The notes beneath the pieces were generated by a model. The model was given only the letters and a program-made list of their open reading frames with translations. It searched no databases and was not told the DNA's origin. Below are positions 41,028 to 49,070 of a DNA stretch of 54,913 nt, one piece after another (position 1 is the first letter of the stretch; each line of letters starts with the position of its first letter). Origin of the DNA: Acidobacteriota bacterium (lineage in GTDB: Bacteria > Acidobacteriota > Terriglobia > Bryobacterales > Bryobacteraceae); the NCBI GenBank assembly GCA_018268935.1, contig JAFDVS010000085.1, positions 1 through 54,913 on the forward strand. The letters are read 5' to 3'. A program made the position numbers and the translations under genes.

Positions 41028-42755
41028 GTGCACGAATGGCGAAGAACGGCTTGCGCTCTATGGCTGGCGATCACGCTAGTGGCGGAGTTGTGCGCGCAGG
41101 GGATGGCTTCGCGCGGTGCGGTGGCGGCGCCGAAGCCTAAGGCATCAGGCAAGGCTTTTCCTGTTTCGTTCACGGATGTAGCGATAGCTGCGGGATTGAG
41201 GCAACCGCTGGTTTCGGGCGGGGTGCGCAGCAAGTACGTTGTGGAGGCGATGGGAACTGGGGTGGGGTTTCTGGACTCTGATAACGACGGATGGGTGGAT
41301 ATATTTCTGGTGAATGGATCGCGGTTTGAGGCGGGGCCGAAGGCGACTTCCCTGCTCTATCGGAATAAGGGTGATGGAACGTTTCTTGATGTCACGAAGA
41401 AAGCAGGAATCACGAAGACGGGGTGGGGACAAAGCGTCGCGGTGGCCGATTACGATAACGATGGCGCCGCGGATTTGTTTGTCACGTACTGGGGGCAGAA
41501 CGTGTTGTATCGCAATCGAGGAGATGGCACGTTCGCCGATGTGACGGCGCAGGCGGGATTGCAGCATGAGGGGGCGCGGTGGGGGAGCGGAGCGAGTTTC
41601 TTTGATTACGACCGCGATGGAGATGTGGACCTGTTCGTGGCCAACTATCTGACCCTGGAGTTGGAGAAAACCGCACCACCGGGAAAAGACAGCACGTGCC
41701 GGTGGCTGGGAGTGCCGGTGTTTTGCGGCCCGCGAGGGTTGCCGTTTGCGGGGAATTTTCTCTACCGGAACAATGGCGATGGGACGTTCACGGATGTGTC
41801 TGACGCATCGGGGATCGGGGCAGCGCAGAAGACGTATGCGCTGGGCGTACTGGCTGCCGATCTGGATGGGGATGCGTGGCCGGATCTTTATGTAGCCTGC
41901 GATTCCACGCGCAGCCTGTTCTATCACAACAACGGGGATGGGACGTTCGTCGAACGAGGGACCTACATCGGGCTTGCCTATGACGACAACGGAATGGAGC
42001 AGGCCGGCATGGGGTTGGCGCTGGGGGATTACGACGGCGACGGATTGCTGGATATCGCAAAAACGAATTTCGCCGATGATTATCCCAATCTGTATCACAA
42101 CCGGGGCAAGGGCGGATATATGGACCGGGCACTACAGGCGGGCTTGGGAATCCATCCGCAGTACGTATTGTGGAGCGCGCTATTCGCCGATTTCGACAAT
42201 GATGCCTGGCCGGATCTATTCTTCAGCGCGGGACATGTATTCAGCGAGGTGGATGCATTGCAGACCGTGCAACGATACCGGAACCCGAGATTGCTTTACC
42301 GGAATCTGGGAGGCGGCAAGTTCGAAGATGTTGGGCCGGTGGCAGGACCGGGGATCGCGGCCATGCATTCGAGCCGGGGAGCGGCGGCAGGCGATTTTGA
42401 CAACGATGGGGATGAAGATCTGTTGATCATGAATCGCAACGCTCCGGTGTCGCTGCTGCGCAATGACAACCGGAGCGGGCATCACTGGCTGAAGGTGAAA
42501 CTGGTGGGAACGAAATCGAACCGGATGGCGATTGGGGCGCAGGTTCGGGTGCGCGTTGGGGAGCGGGTATTGACGAACGTGGTGCTGAGCCAATCGGGAT
42601 ACTATTCGGTGAATGACGCGCGGCTGCACTTTGGATTGGGGAGTGCCGCGTTGGCGGAGACGGTGGAGGTGCGATGGCCATCGGGTGCAAGCGAAACGTG
42701 GCGGAAGGTGAAGGCGGACCAAGTGGTGGAGCTGAAGGAAGGAGCGGGGCAATGA
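41028..42755 (+). CDS. CRTAC1-family protein: FG-GAP propeller with C-terminal ASPIC/UnbV domain
   Basis: 575 residues from GTG 41028. A signal peptide (A-L-W-L-A-I-T-L-V-A-E-L-C-A) is followed by a G-F/V-x-F-x-D-V-A propeller. Seven calcium-binding loops of the D-x-D-x-D-G type are visible (D-S-D-N-D-G-W-V-D, D-Y-D-N-D-G-A-A-D, D-Y-D-R-D-G-D-V-D, D-L-D-G-D-A-W-P-D, D-Y-D-G-D-G-L-L-D, D-F-D-N-D-A-W-P-D, D-F-D-N-D-G-D-E-D), suggesting a seven-bladed propeller. The C-terminal about 85 residues (H-H-W-L-K-V-K-L, R-W-P-S-G) are the ASPIC/UnbV domain. It is likely periplasmic or extracellular, binding proteins or glycans. The TPR gene starts in an ATGA overlap. Confidence 0.93.
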   Translation: MHEWRRTACALWLAITLVAELCAQGMASRGAVAAPKPKASGKAFPVSFTDVAIAAGLRQPLVSGGVRSKYVVEAMGTGVGFLDSDNDGWVDIFLVNGSRFEAGPKATSLLYRNKGDGTFLDVTKKAGITKTGWGQSVAVADYDNDGAADLFVTYWGQNVLYRNRGDGTFADVTAQAGLQHEGARWGSGASFFDYDRDGDVDLFVANYLTLELEKTAPPGKDSTCRWLGVPVFCGPRGLPFAGNFLYRNNGDGTFTDVSDASGIGAAQKTYALGVLAADLDGDAWPDLYVACDSTRSLFYHNNGDGTFVERGTYIGLAYDDNGMEQAGMGLALGDYDGDGLLDIAKTNFADDYPNLYHNRGKGGYMDRALQAGLGIHPQYVLWSALFADFDNDAWPDLFFSAGHVFSEVDALQTVQRYRNPRLLYRNLGGGKFEDVGPVAGPGIAAMHSSRGAAAGDFDNDGDEDLLIMNRNAPVSLLRNDNRSGHHWLKVKLVGTKSNRMAIGAQVRVRVGERVLTNVVLSQSGYYSVNDARLHFGLGSAALAETVEVRWPSGASETWRKVKADQVVELKEGAGQ

Positions 42756-43756
42756 TCGGGCTGGCGCTGATGCTGTGTGCGGCGGCGTTTGGACAGCAGG
42801 CGGCGGAACTGGCGGCGGCTGGGGTGCGGGAGTTGGAGGCCGGGAACGTGCAGGCCGCGCGGCGGGCGTTTGAGGAAAGCTTGCGGTTGGATGCGAAGCA
42901 GTACGAGGCGTTGTCCGGGTTGGGGTTCATTCACTATTCGCAAGGCTCATTCGAGCAGGCAAAGGATCGGCTGGAGAAGGCGATTGCCCTGCGGCCGAAT
43001 TCGTTCCAGAGCCGGTTTTTGCTGGGCGCATCGCTGGTGCAACTGGATGATGCCGAGGGCGCCATCGTGCAGTTGAAGCGGGCAGTGGCGCTCCAGGCGA
43101 GTCATTCGGACGCACGGAAATTGCTGGCATCGCAGTATGTGCGGACGCGGCGTTACCGCGAGGCCGTGGCGCTCTTGCAGCCGGCGGATGAGGAATCGTG
43201 TTTGCTGCTGATTGAAGCGCGGCAGGCGTCGGGGGATTCGGCGGGTGCTTTGCGATTGGCGACGCAGGCCGCGCAGCGTTATCCGCGATCGGCGCAATTG
43301 GCCGCGTGGTTAGGGTTTCAGATGCAGTTTGCAGGGCGCTATGAGGAAGCGCGCAAGCTGCTGCTGCGGTCGATTGAGTTGGACAGTTCGTTTGCCGTGG
43401 CTTACCAGTTGTTGGGCGAAGTGTTTCTGAAAGAGGAGCAGTATGCGGAGGCGAGCCAGTGGTTCGCACGCGCAGTGGAGAAGATGCCGGAAGATGTGGA
43501 GACACTGCTCGGCTATGGGCGAGCGCTGGCATTGAGTGGGAAGCTGAGTGAGGCGGAGGCGGTTCTGGAACAGGCGGTCAAAGCGGCTCCGAAGGATGCA
43601 AGGGTGCAGTTGCAATTGTCCCGGTTGTATTTTCAGATGGGCGATGAAGGGCGCGCGAGGGCGGCGGCGGTGCGATCGGTGGAGATGCGGGAAGCGGCGC
43701 CGGTGGCGGATACGGTTCCCGCGGGGCTACGGTCTAGGGGCGGAACTCCACGCTGA
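42752..43756 (+). CDS. Exported TPR protein
   Basis: 334 residues from ATG 42752 (ATGA overlap with the previous gene); an earlier in-frame start at 42674 lies inside that gene. Signal peptide L-A-L-M-L-C-A-A-A-F-G-Q. Residues about 20-300 are eight or so tetratricopeptide repeats with A-x-x-x-F/Y-E-x-S/A-L-x-L-D and Y-x-x-A-L/R patterns. TPRs bind peptides or partner proteins. Coupling to a CRTAC1 gene is frequent in this phylum, so the two may form a periplasmic complex. Its 3' end overlaps the convergent gene by 23 bases. Confidence 0.87.
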   Translation: MIGLALMLCAAAFGQQAAELAAAGVRELEAGNVQAARRAFEESLRLDAKQYEALSGLGFIHYSQGSFEQAKDRLEKAIALRPNSFQSRFLLGASLVQLDDAEGAIVQLKRAVALQASHSDARKLLASQYVRTRRYREAVALLQPADEESCLLLIEARQASGDSAGALRLATQAAQRYPRSAQLAAWLGFQMQFAGRYEEARKLLLRSIELDSSFAVAYQLLGEVFLKEEQYAEASQWFARAVEKMPEDVETLLGYGRALALSGKLSEAEAVLEQAVKAAPKDARVQLQLSRLYFQMGDEGRARAAAVRSVEMREAAPVADTVPAGLRSRGGTPR

Positions 43757-44294
43757 GTCCGATCACAGCGGGGTTGAGCGCGCGGAAGCAGGGATGATTG
43801 GAGGGAACGACGCGATCGCCCTGGATCTGGCGGCATTCGGGATTGCCGCTATGGAAGGGTGCAGTGTGGAAGCCGATGAGGAAGGAAGTGTTTTTCCACC
43901 AGGAGCGCAGGTAGAGGCAATTGACTTCGAAGGGGCTCGCGTGGATGTCCTGAAGGCGGGACATGCGGACGCCGAGGCTGATGCCGTCGGCGGTGTGCCA
44001 TTTGCAATGTGGTTGGCGTTGTTCGTGGCAGATGAGGATCAATTGGGGATGGCCGTCGCGCCAGGTGATGGAGAGGCGGCGTGTTGGGTCGTTGGGATAG
44101 ACCACGGTTGCCGGCTCCATGACGCCTTCCTCAATGTGAACGGTGCGCTCAGTGACGTTGGAGGCTCCGAAGGCGGCGCGAAGGTCCGCTTTGGTGCTGG
44201 TCGCGCGAATAGGACCAACCCGTACGCCGGGGACGATGAGCCAATCGTTGGGCTCAGGTGGGAGCAGCAGGAACAGGAGAGCAGGCAGGATCAT
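43734..44294 (-). CDS. Conserved exported protein of unknown function
   Basis: 186 residues from ATG 44294, 10 bases after the hydrolase stop. It has a signal peptide (L-P-A-L-L-F-L-L-L-P-P). The frame also extends upstream through the hydrolase gene, which is an artefact. The domain reads L-I-V-P-G-V-R-V-G-P-I, T-K-A-D-L-R-A-A-F-G, I-E-E-G-V-M-E-P-A-T-V-V-Y-P-N-D-P and I-S-L-G-V-R-M, a pattern seen in uncharacterised bacterial secreted proteins. Four cysteines could pair. It is probably co-transcribed with the hydrolase. No function can be given. Confidence 0.7.
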   Translation of the reverse strand: MILPALLFLLLPPEPNDWLIVPGVRVGPIRATSTKADLRAAFGASNVTERTVHIEEGVMEPATVVYPNDPTRRLSITWRDGHPQLILICHEQRQPHCKWHTADGISLGVRMSRLQDIHASPFEVNCLYLRSWWKNTSFLIGFHTAPFHSGNPECRQIQGDRVVPSNHPCFRALNPAVIGLSVEFRP

Positions 44295-44304
44295 CCCGAG
44301 TGCC

Positions 44305-45213
44305 TCAATGGGATGGGTTGGCGAGGAATTTGAGCGTGCTCTCGAGTGCGTCGAGGGTGATGTCGAGAAGCGGCTCACTTCGTCCGGCATGGCCTTGGGG
44401 GCCGATGACGAAGTCGTGGTAGCCGTTGGCGTAGATCTCCATGCGCACCTTCTTGCCGCCTTTTTCCATGGCGTCGTGGAGCATGCGATCGACGTGGAGC
44501 AAGCCGTCGGCGGTGCCCACGAGGATGAGCAGTGGAGTTTCAATGGGGGCAATGTTGGAAGCGGCACGTTGTGCATCGTAGGTGGCCCCCTGCCAGCGGT
44601 TATCCTTGGGTGCGTCGGGTTTGGTGCGCGCGCCGAGGAAGCTGATGGGAGCGCCCGCGCCGAGAACAGCGGCTCGTAGTTTTTCGCGCCGGAGCAGGTG
44701 CATGACGACATCGCCGCCGAGGCTTACACCGTAGACGTGGACGCGATTGGGATCGACGTAAGGGAGCGATTTGATGTACTGGACAACGGCCTGGGCATCG
44801 TCGGCGTAGGTGACGCGCGCCGGGTCTTCGGCTTCGCCGAGGCGGTTGAAGTTCTGGCCTCCGCGATAGTCGGAGACCACGGTAACGTAGCCCTCCTTGA
44901 GGAAGCGCTCGAAGACAGGGCTGCCGTCATCGCCGCGGGACCAGGTGACGAGTTTCTCCATGCCGCGGCCACCGGGGGCTCCGTGGAAGTGAATGAGCAC
45001 AGGGAAAGGGCCATTGCCCTTCGGTTTGCGGAGGGCGGCGGCAACGTACAGGCCGTCCTTGGATTTGATGTAGAGCTTCTCGATGGGAGAAACATACTCC
45101 GGCACGGTGTGGATGTATTTGTCGTGGGGCAGCACTTTGCCGCCGGGGAATTCTTTGATTTCGCCATAGAGGGCGAAGGAAAGTAGAAGCAACAAGGATC
45201 CCATTGGTGTCAT
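44305..45213 (-). CDS. Exported alpha/beta hydrolase (prolyl oligopeptidase/acyl-hydrolase type)
   Basis: 302 residues from ATG 45213 (ATG 45204 also possible), with a signal peptide L-L-L-L-L-S-F-A-L-Y-G. The nucleophile elbow G-V-S-L-G-G carries S164, acid D236 is in V-G-T-A-D-G, and H266 in N-G-Y-H-D-F, a complete Ser-Asp-His triad. H-F-H-G-A-P-G-G (75-82) forms the oxyanion region. It would hydrolyse an ester or peptide bond in the periplasm. Followed after 10 bases by the unknown secreted protein gene; divergent from the glycosyltransferase cluster by about 31 bases. Confidence 0.85.
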   Translation of the reverse strand: MTPMGSLLLLLSFALYGEIKEFPGGKVLPHDKYIHTVPEYVSPIEKLYIKSKDGLYVAAALRKPKGNGPFPVLIHFHGAPGGRGMEKLVTWSRGDDGSPVFERFLKEGYVTVVSDYRGGQNFNRLGEAEDPARVTYADDAQAVVQYIKSLPYVDPNRVHVYGVSLGGDVVMHLLRREKLRAAVLGAGAPISFLGARTKPDAPKDNRWQGATYDAQRAASNIAPIETPLLILVGTADGLLHVDRMLHDAMEKGGKKVRMEIYANGYHDFVIGPQGHAGRSEPLLDITLDALESTLKFLANPSH

Positions 45214-45244
45214 TCTAACCGCTGGTGCATGAGGATAGCGTAAA

Positions 45245-46261
45245 ATGAGGAGTTTGTCTTCCCCTTGCGCCACCGTAGTGATTCCCACCTTGCATGCCGG
45301 CCCGCCGTTGGCCGAATGCCTGCGGAGTCTCGAAGGGCAAACACGGACGGATTTTGAGATTGTGGTGGTGGATAACAGTGGCACGGGGCTGGTGCGGAAG
45401 CATGGGGTGCCGGCCGGTGTACGGGTGATGGAGAATGCGAACAACAAGGGCTACGGCGGCGCGATCAATCAGGCAGCGGCGGAATCGACTGCCGCGTATG
45501 TGGCGGCATTGAACGATGACGCGGTGGTAAGCGAAGGGTGGCTGGCAGCGCTGGTGGCGGCAATGGAGAGGGATGCGAAGGCGGGGATGTGCGCCAGCCG
45601 GGTGATTCTGGCGGATCGGGGTGTGCTCGATTCGGCGGGGATGCTGTTGTGTCCGGATGGCAGCAGCAAACAAAGAGGGCATCTGCGCCAACCGGATGAG
45701 TTCGGAACGGCGGAGGAAGTTTTTTTTCCGAGCGGCTCAGCGGCTTTGTACCGGCGGGAATTGTTCACCGAGACGGGCGGCTTTGACGAGGACTTCTTTC
45801 TGTACTGCGAAGATACGGACCTGGGGCTGCGGGCGCGGTGGGCCGGATGGAAATGTTTGTACGTGCCGGAAGCGGTTGTATTTCACCACTACTCGAAGAG
45901 CGCAGGCAGGGTTTCACCGATGAAGGCTTTCTACGTGGAACGGAACCGGCTGTACGTATTGCGGAAGAACTTCCCGCCGCGGATGTGGCGGAGGGCCTGG
46001 TTCGCGTCGATGGCGCGGTATTTCTGGCATGCACGGTTTTTGGGGCGGCCTTCGGCGGCGGGGGATTTTCTGCGGGAGGGAAACACGTTCTGGACGGCCG
46101 TGGGGTTGTTGTTGCGGGCTTGGGGCGCATATTGGAAAGAGCGGGCGGCGCTGGACCGCAAACGGGCGGCGACGATGCAGGCGGCGCGGATCACGGCGGA
46201 GGAGTTCGAACAATACTGCCGGCGGTTTGCCATCTCTCCCAAAGAGGTGGCGGCGCTATGA
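45245..46261 (+). CDS. Glycosyltransferase family 2, rhamnosyltransferase-like
   Basis: 338 residues from ATG 45245. GT-A fold: T-V-V-I-P-T (10-15), V-V-V-D-N-S (about 40-45) and L-N-D-D-A-V (about 89-94) for nucleotide-sugar and metal binding, then F-P-S-G-S-A-A-L-Y-R-R and the catalytic region F-L-Y-C-E-D-T-D-L-G-L-R. The C-terminal part is hydrophobic and basic, typical of membrane-associated enzymes building O-antigen or exopolysaccharide. The sugar cannot be told. It overlaps the next gene (ATGA) and starts the rightward glycosyltransferase cluster. Confidence 0.92.
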   Translation: MRSLSSPCATVVIPTLHAGPPLAECLRSLEGQTRTDFEIVVVDNSGTGLVRKHGVPAGVRVMENANNKGYGGAINQAAAESTAAYVAALNDDAVVSEGWLAALVAAMERDAKAGMCASRVILADRGVLDSAGMLLCPDGSSKQRGHLRQPDEFGTAEEVFFPSGSAALYRRELFTETGGFDEDFFLYCEDTDLGLRARWAGWKCLYVPEAVVFHHYSKSAGRVSPMKAFYVERNRLYVLRKNFPPRMWRRAWFASMARYFWHARFLGRPSAAGDFLREGNTFWTAVGLLLRAWGAYWKERAALDRKRAATMQAARITAEEFEQYCRRFAISPKEVAAL

Positions 46262-46977
46262 GCTACGGCCCGCTGCTGATTATCGTGCCTGCGTACAACG
46301 AGGAAACCAATGTTGGTTTCGTGATCGAGGAAGTACACCAGGTGATGGGCGATGTACCAGTGCTGGTGCTGGACGATTGCTCAGCAGACGCCACGGCGGC
46401 CGTGGCTCGCCGGGCGGGCGCGCGGGTATTGTCGATGCCTTGCCATCTGGGCTTAGGCGGATGTGTGCAGGCGGGATACCGGCTGGCGTTCGAACTGGGC
46501 TTTGACTATGTGATCCGGCTGGATGGCGATGGCCAACACGATCCGCGGGATATTCCTCTGATCTATGAGGCACTGCGCGAGTCGGGATGCCAGATGGTGA
46601 TTGGAGCGAGATTCGCGGAGGCGGAGGGGTTTCAGGCGAGCGGGCTGCGGCGATTGGGAATCCGGTTTTTCCGGACGATTTTGCGGCCGATTCTGGGGCG
46701 TCCGGTGCGTGATCCGACTTCGGGGTACGTGGGAGTGAACCGGGAAGCTCTGGCCCTCTTCAGCAAGAGTTTCCCACTGGAGTATCCTGAGATTGAGGCG
46801 CTCGTCGTGCTGCAGCGCCGTGCGTTCCGTTTTGTCGAGGTCCCTTGCAGGATGAGAAAGCGGCGCAGTGGCCGCAGCACTATTACTCCCCTGCGGTCGC
46901 TTTACTACATCATCCATGTCTTGTTAGGCGTGTTTGTGAACATTTTGAAGTTTGAGCGTCATCGCTGGCGCCGATGA
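46258..46977 (+). CDS. GT2 polyprenyl-phosphate-sugar synthase (DPM1-like)
   Basis: 239 residues from ATG 46258. I-V-P-A-Y-N-E-E (about 8-15), V-L-D-D-C-S-A-D (37-44), G-L-G-G, and R-L-D-G-D-G-Q-H-D-P (87-96) with its D-x-D are the dolichyl-phosphate-mannose-synthase signature, as are R-D-P-T-S-G-Y. The enzyme moves a sugar from its nucleotide carrier to undecaprenyl/polyprenyl phosphate on the cytoplasmic face, making a lipid-linked donor. A C-terminal hydrophobic helix (Y-Y-I-I-H-V-L-L-G-V-F-V-N-I-L) anchors it. It overlaps the previous gene by 4 bases and is followed by a DUF2304 gene, the usual companion. Confidence 0.92.
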   Translation: MSYGPLLIIVPAYNEETNVGFVIEEVHQVMGDVPVLVLDDCSADATAAVARRAGARVLSMPCHLGLGGCVQAGYRLAFELGFDYVIRLDGDGQHDPRDIPLIYEALRESGCQMVIGARFAEAEGFQASGLRRLGIRFFRTILRPILGRPVRDPTSGYVGVNREALALFSKSFPLEYPEIEALVVLQRRAFRFVEVPCRMRKRRSGRSTITPLRSLYYIIHVLLGVFVNILKFERHRWRR

Positions 46978-46987
46978 AAGGAGCACC

Positions 46988-47344
46988 ATGGACCGGCTAT
47001 CGAATGTACTGACGATCTTCAGCCTGGGGCTGATCCTGCTGGTGCTGAGCAGTGTGCGCCGGGCGCACATCCGTGTGGAGTACAGTGTGAGCTGGCTGGG
47101 CGCGGCGGTGGTGCTGTTGATTCTGTCGCGTTCGACATCGGCGCTGGGATGGTTATCGGAAACGATGGGAATCCACGATCCGCCGCTGGCGCTGTTGCTG
47201 ACTGTGTTCGCCGTATTCTTATTTGTGTTCTACCGATTTTCCGTGATGGTTTCTAATTTGAAAGACGCCAACATCGCGCTAACCCAGCGCGTGGCGATTC
47301 TTGAGTATTATCTGCGTTCGCATCATGAAAGTGACGAAGCATAA
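46988..47344 (+). CDS. DUF2304 membrane protein
   Basis: 118 residues from ATG 46988, with AAAGGAG (46977-46983) upstream; an earlier start at 46952 lies inside the GT2 gene. Three membrane helices are visible, followed by a coiled stretch ending I-A-L-T-Q-R-V-A-I-L-E. R-R-A-H-I-R-V-E-Y-S-V-S-W-L after the first helix is characteristic of DUF2304. Members are commonly encoded directly after DPM1-like synthases and are thought to help them in the membrane. Its tail overlaps the TMTC-like gene by 17 bases, giving coupled translation. Confidence 0.88.
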   Translation: MDRLSNVLTIFSLGLILLVLSSVRRAHIRVEYSVSWLGAAVVLLILSRSTSALGWLSETMGIHDPPLALLLTVFAVFLFVFYRFSVMVSNLKDANIALTQRVAILEYYLRSHHESDEA

Positions 47345-49070
47345 GGCGCCCGTACAATCCGAGGCGGTCGCAAGCGCGGCGGGAGGCAGTATCGCGAGCT
47401 GGATGTGGCTGGCGGGGATACTGACGGCGCTGCTGGTGGCGCTGGAGATTTACTGGCCATCGATTCGCGGGCCCTTTGTATTCGATGACGATTATCTGGC
47501 ATTCCGCGATCCGGGTTTTCTGGAGCGGGGGCTGCTGTCATTGAATCCGTCGGTGCGCCCGTTCCTGCATTTGAGCTACTGGCTGAACCTTTATTTTTCG
47601 GGGCTGGAAGATACGTTCAGTTATCATCTCTGGAACGTACTGCTGCATGTAGCCAACAGCGTGTTGATGTTTCTGGCAGTGGACAAACTGCTGCAGATGG
47701 TGGGTGAGGAGCGCGGGCGAAGCCGGGTTCTGGCCGCGTTCGCGGCTGCGCTGTTTCTGGTGCATCCGGTGCACACGGAAGCTGTGGCGTACATCGCGGG
47801 ACGAAGCGAATCGTTCAGTCTGCTGTGGTTTCTGTCGGCCTATGTGCTGTTTCTCTACAAACGGGAAGAGGGCATTGGATGGATGGCGGCGCTGGCAACG
47901 CTGGTTCTGTTCGGGGCGGCGTTCTTGAGCAAAGAGCATACGGCGGTGCTGCCGGCGCTGTTTGTTTTGACGGACGCGTGCTTCAGCAAGGACGGGGCAG
48001 TGGCGGGGGTGCGGCGTAACTGGCGGCTGTACGCTCCGATGGTTGCGATTGGAACTGCAGGCGTGGCGCTGGTGGCGCGCGTATTGATGCAAGCGACGAC
48101 GGCCGGGTTCAAGATGAAGGACCTGCCGTGGCACGACTACTTCTACACGCAGTGGCGCGCCATCTGGGTTTATCTGAAACTGACGGTGCTTCCGGTGGGG
48201 TTGAACGCGGATTACTTTATTCCGATCTCCCGATCGCCTTTGGATCACGGAGCGCTATTCGGGCTGATTGGCCTGCTGGCGCTGGCAGGCGCAGCATTCT
48301 ACTACCGGCGGCAGTTTCCGCTGGCGTTCTTCGGGATGCTGGTTTTCTTTCTGTTGCTGGCTCCGACGTCGTCGGTGGTGCCGATCAAGGATCCGATTGC
48401 GGAGAGGCGGCTGTATCTTCCGTTTCTCGGATTGATGCTGGTGGTGTGCGATCTGATGCGGAGATGGAAGGCGCCGCAAACGATACAGTACACCGTGATG
48501 GGTGTGGTGCTGGCGGCACTGTCGATATTGACCTATCAGCGCAGCGATGTATGGAGCGATCCGATGAAGCTGTGGGCGGACACGGTGGAGAAGGGGCCGG
48601 ACAATTCGCGGGCGCAGTTCCAACTGGCGATGGTGCACTACACGCGAGGGGAATGCGATGTGGCGGTGGACCGTTTTGCTTTGGCGGAGCGGACGAGCAC
48701 AAAGAAGGATTACAGCCTGTATCTCGACTGGGGGCTGGCCTACGATTGCCAGAATCAACTGGCGAAGGCGGAGGAGAAATTCCGGCAGGCTGCGGCGATC
48801 GAGAACACGGCTCATGTGCGGTCACTGATCGGCATGTCGCTGGCGCGGCAGAACAAGCCGGGGGCGGCATTGGAGGAGTTGAAGGCGGCGGAAGCGCTAG
48901 ATGCGGCGTACGACATGACGTATGTGTATCGTGGTAAGGTGTTTTTGCTGATGAACGAACTGGACCGAGCAGAAGCGGAATACAAGAAAGCCTTGTCAGT
49001 AAAGCCCACGAGCGAAGCGGCCCGGCAAGCGCTGAACGAGTTGTCGCAGCGCAGGGGCGCAGCGCGGTAG
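47328..49070 (+). CDS. TMTC-like polytopic glycosyltransferase (GT-C/PMT type) with C-terminal TPRs
   Basis: About 580 residues from ATG 47328. Some ten membrane segments occupy residues 25-405. The first luminal loop has F-D-D-D (53-56), where GT-C enzymes place the catalytic acid. V-H-P-V-H-T-E-A-V-A-Y-I-A-G-R (146-160) and P-I-A-E-R-R-L-Y-L-P (357-366) match segments conserved in the TMTC1-4 O-mannosyltransferases of animals. Residues about 425-575 form TPRs, as in TMTC. Such enzymes use a lipid-phosphate sugar to glycosylate proteins outside the membrane. The DPM1-like and DUF2304 genes directly upstream would supply that donor. The GT4 gene begins at the next base after the stop. Acceptor and sugar are unknown. 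Confidence 0.82.
   Translation, partial: KVTKHKAPVQSEAVASAAGGSIASWMWLAGILTALLVALEIYWPSIRGPFVFDDDYLAFRDPGFLERGLLSLNPSVRPFLHLSYWLNLYFSGLEDTFSYHLWNVLLHVANSVLMFLAVDKLLQMVGEERGRSRVLAAFAAALFLVHPVHTEAVAYIAGRSESFSLLWFLSAYVLFLYKREEGIGWMAALATLVLFGAAFLSKEHTAVLPALFVLTDACFSKDGAVAGVRRNWRLYAPMVAIGTAGVALVARVLMQATTAGFKMKDLPWHDYFYTQWRAIWVYLKLTVLPVGLNADYFIPISRSPLDHGALFGLIGLLALAGAAFYYRRQFPLAFFGMLVFFLLLAPTSSVVPIKDPIAERRLYLPFLGLMLVVCDLMRRWKAPQTIQYTVMGVVLAALSILTYQRSDVWSDPMKLWADTVEKGPDNSRAQFQLAMVHYTRGECDVAVDRFALAERTSTKKDYSLYLDWGLAYDCQNQLAKAEEKFRQAAAIENTAHVRSLIGMSLARQNKPGAALEELKAAEALDAAYDMTYVYRGKVFLLMNELDRAEAEYKKALSVKPTSEAARQALNELSQRRGAAR

Noticed and set aside
44297..44711. N-terminal extension of the 43734-44294 gene
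   Set aside because: It overlaps the hydrolase gene in another frame and lacks homology; ATG 44294 gives a signal peptide.
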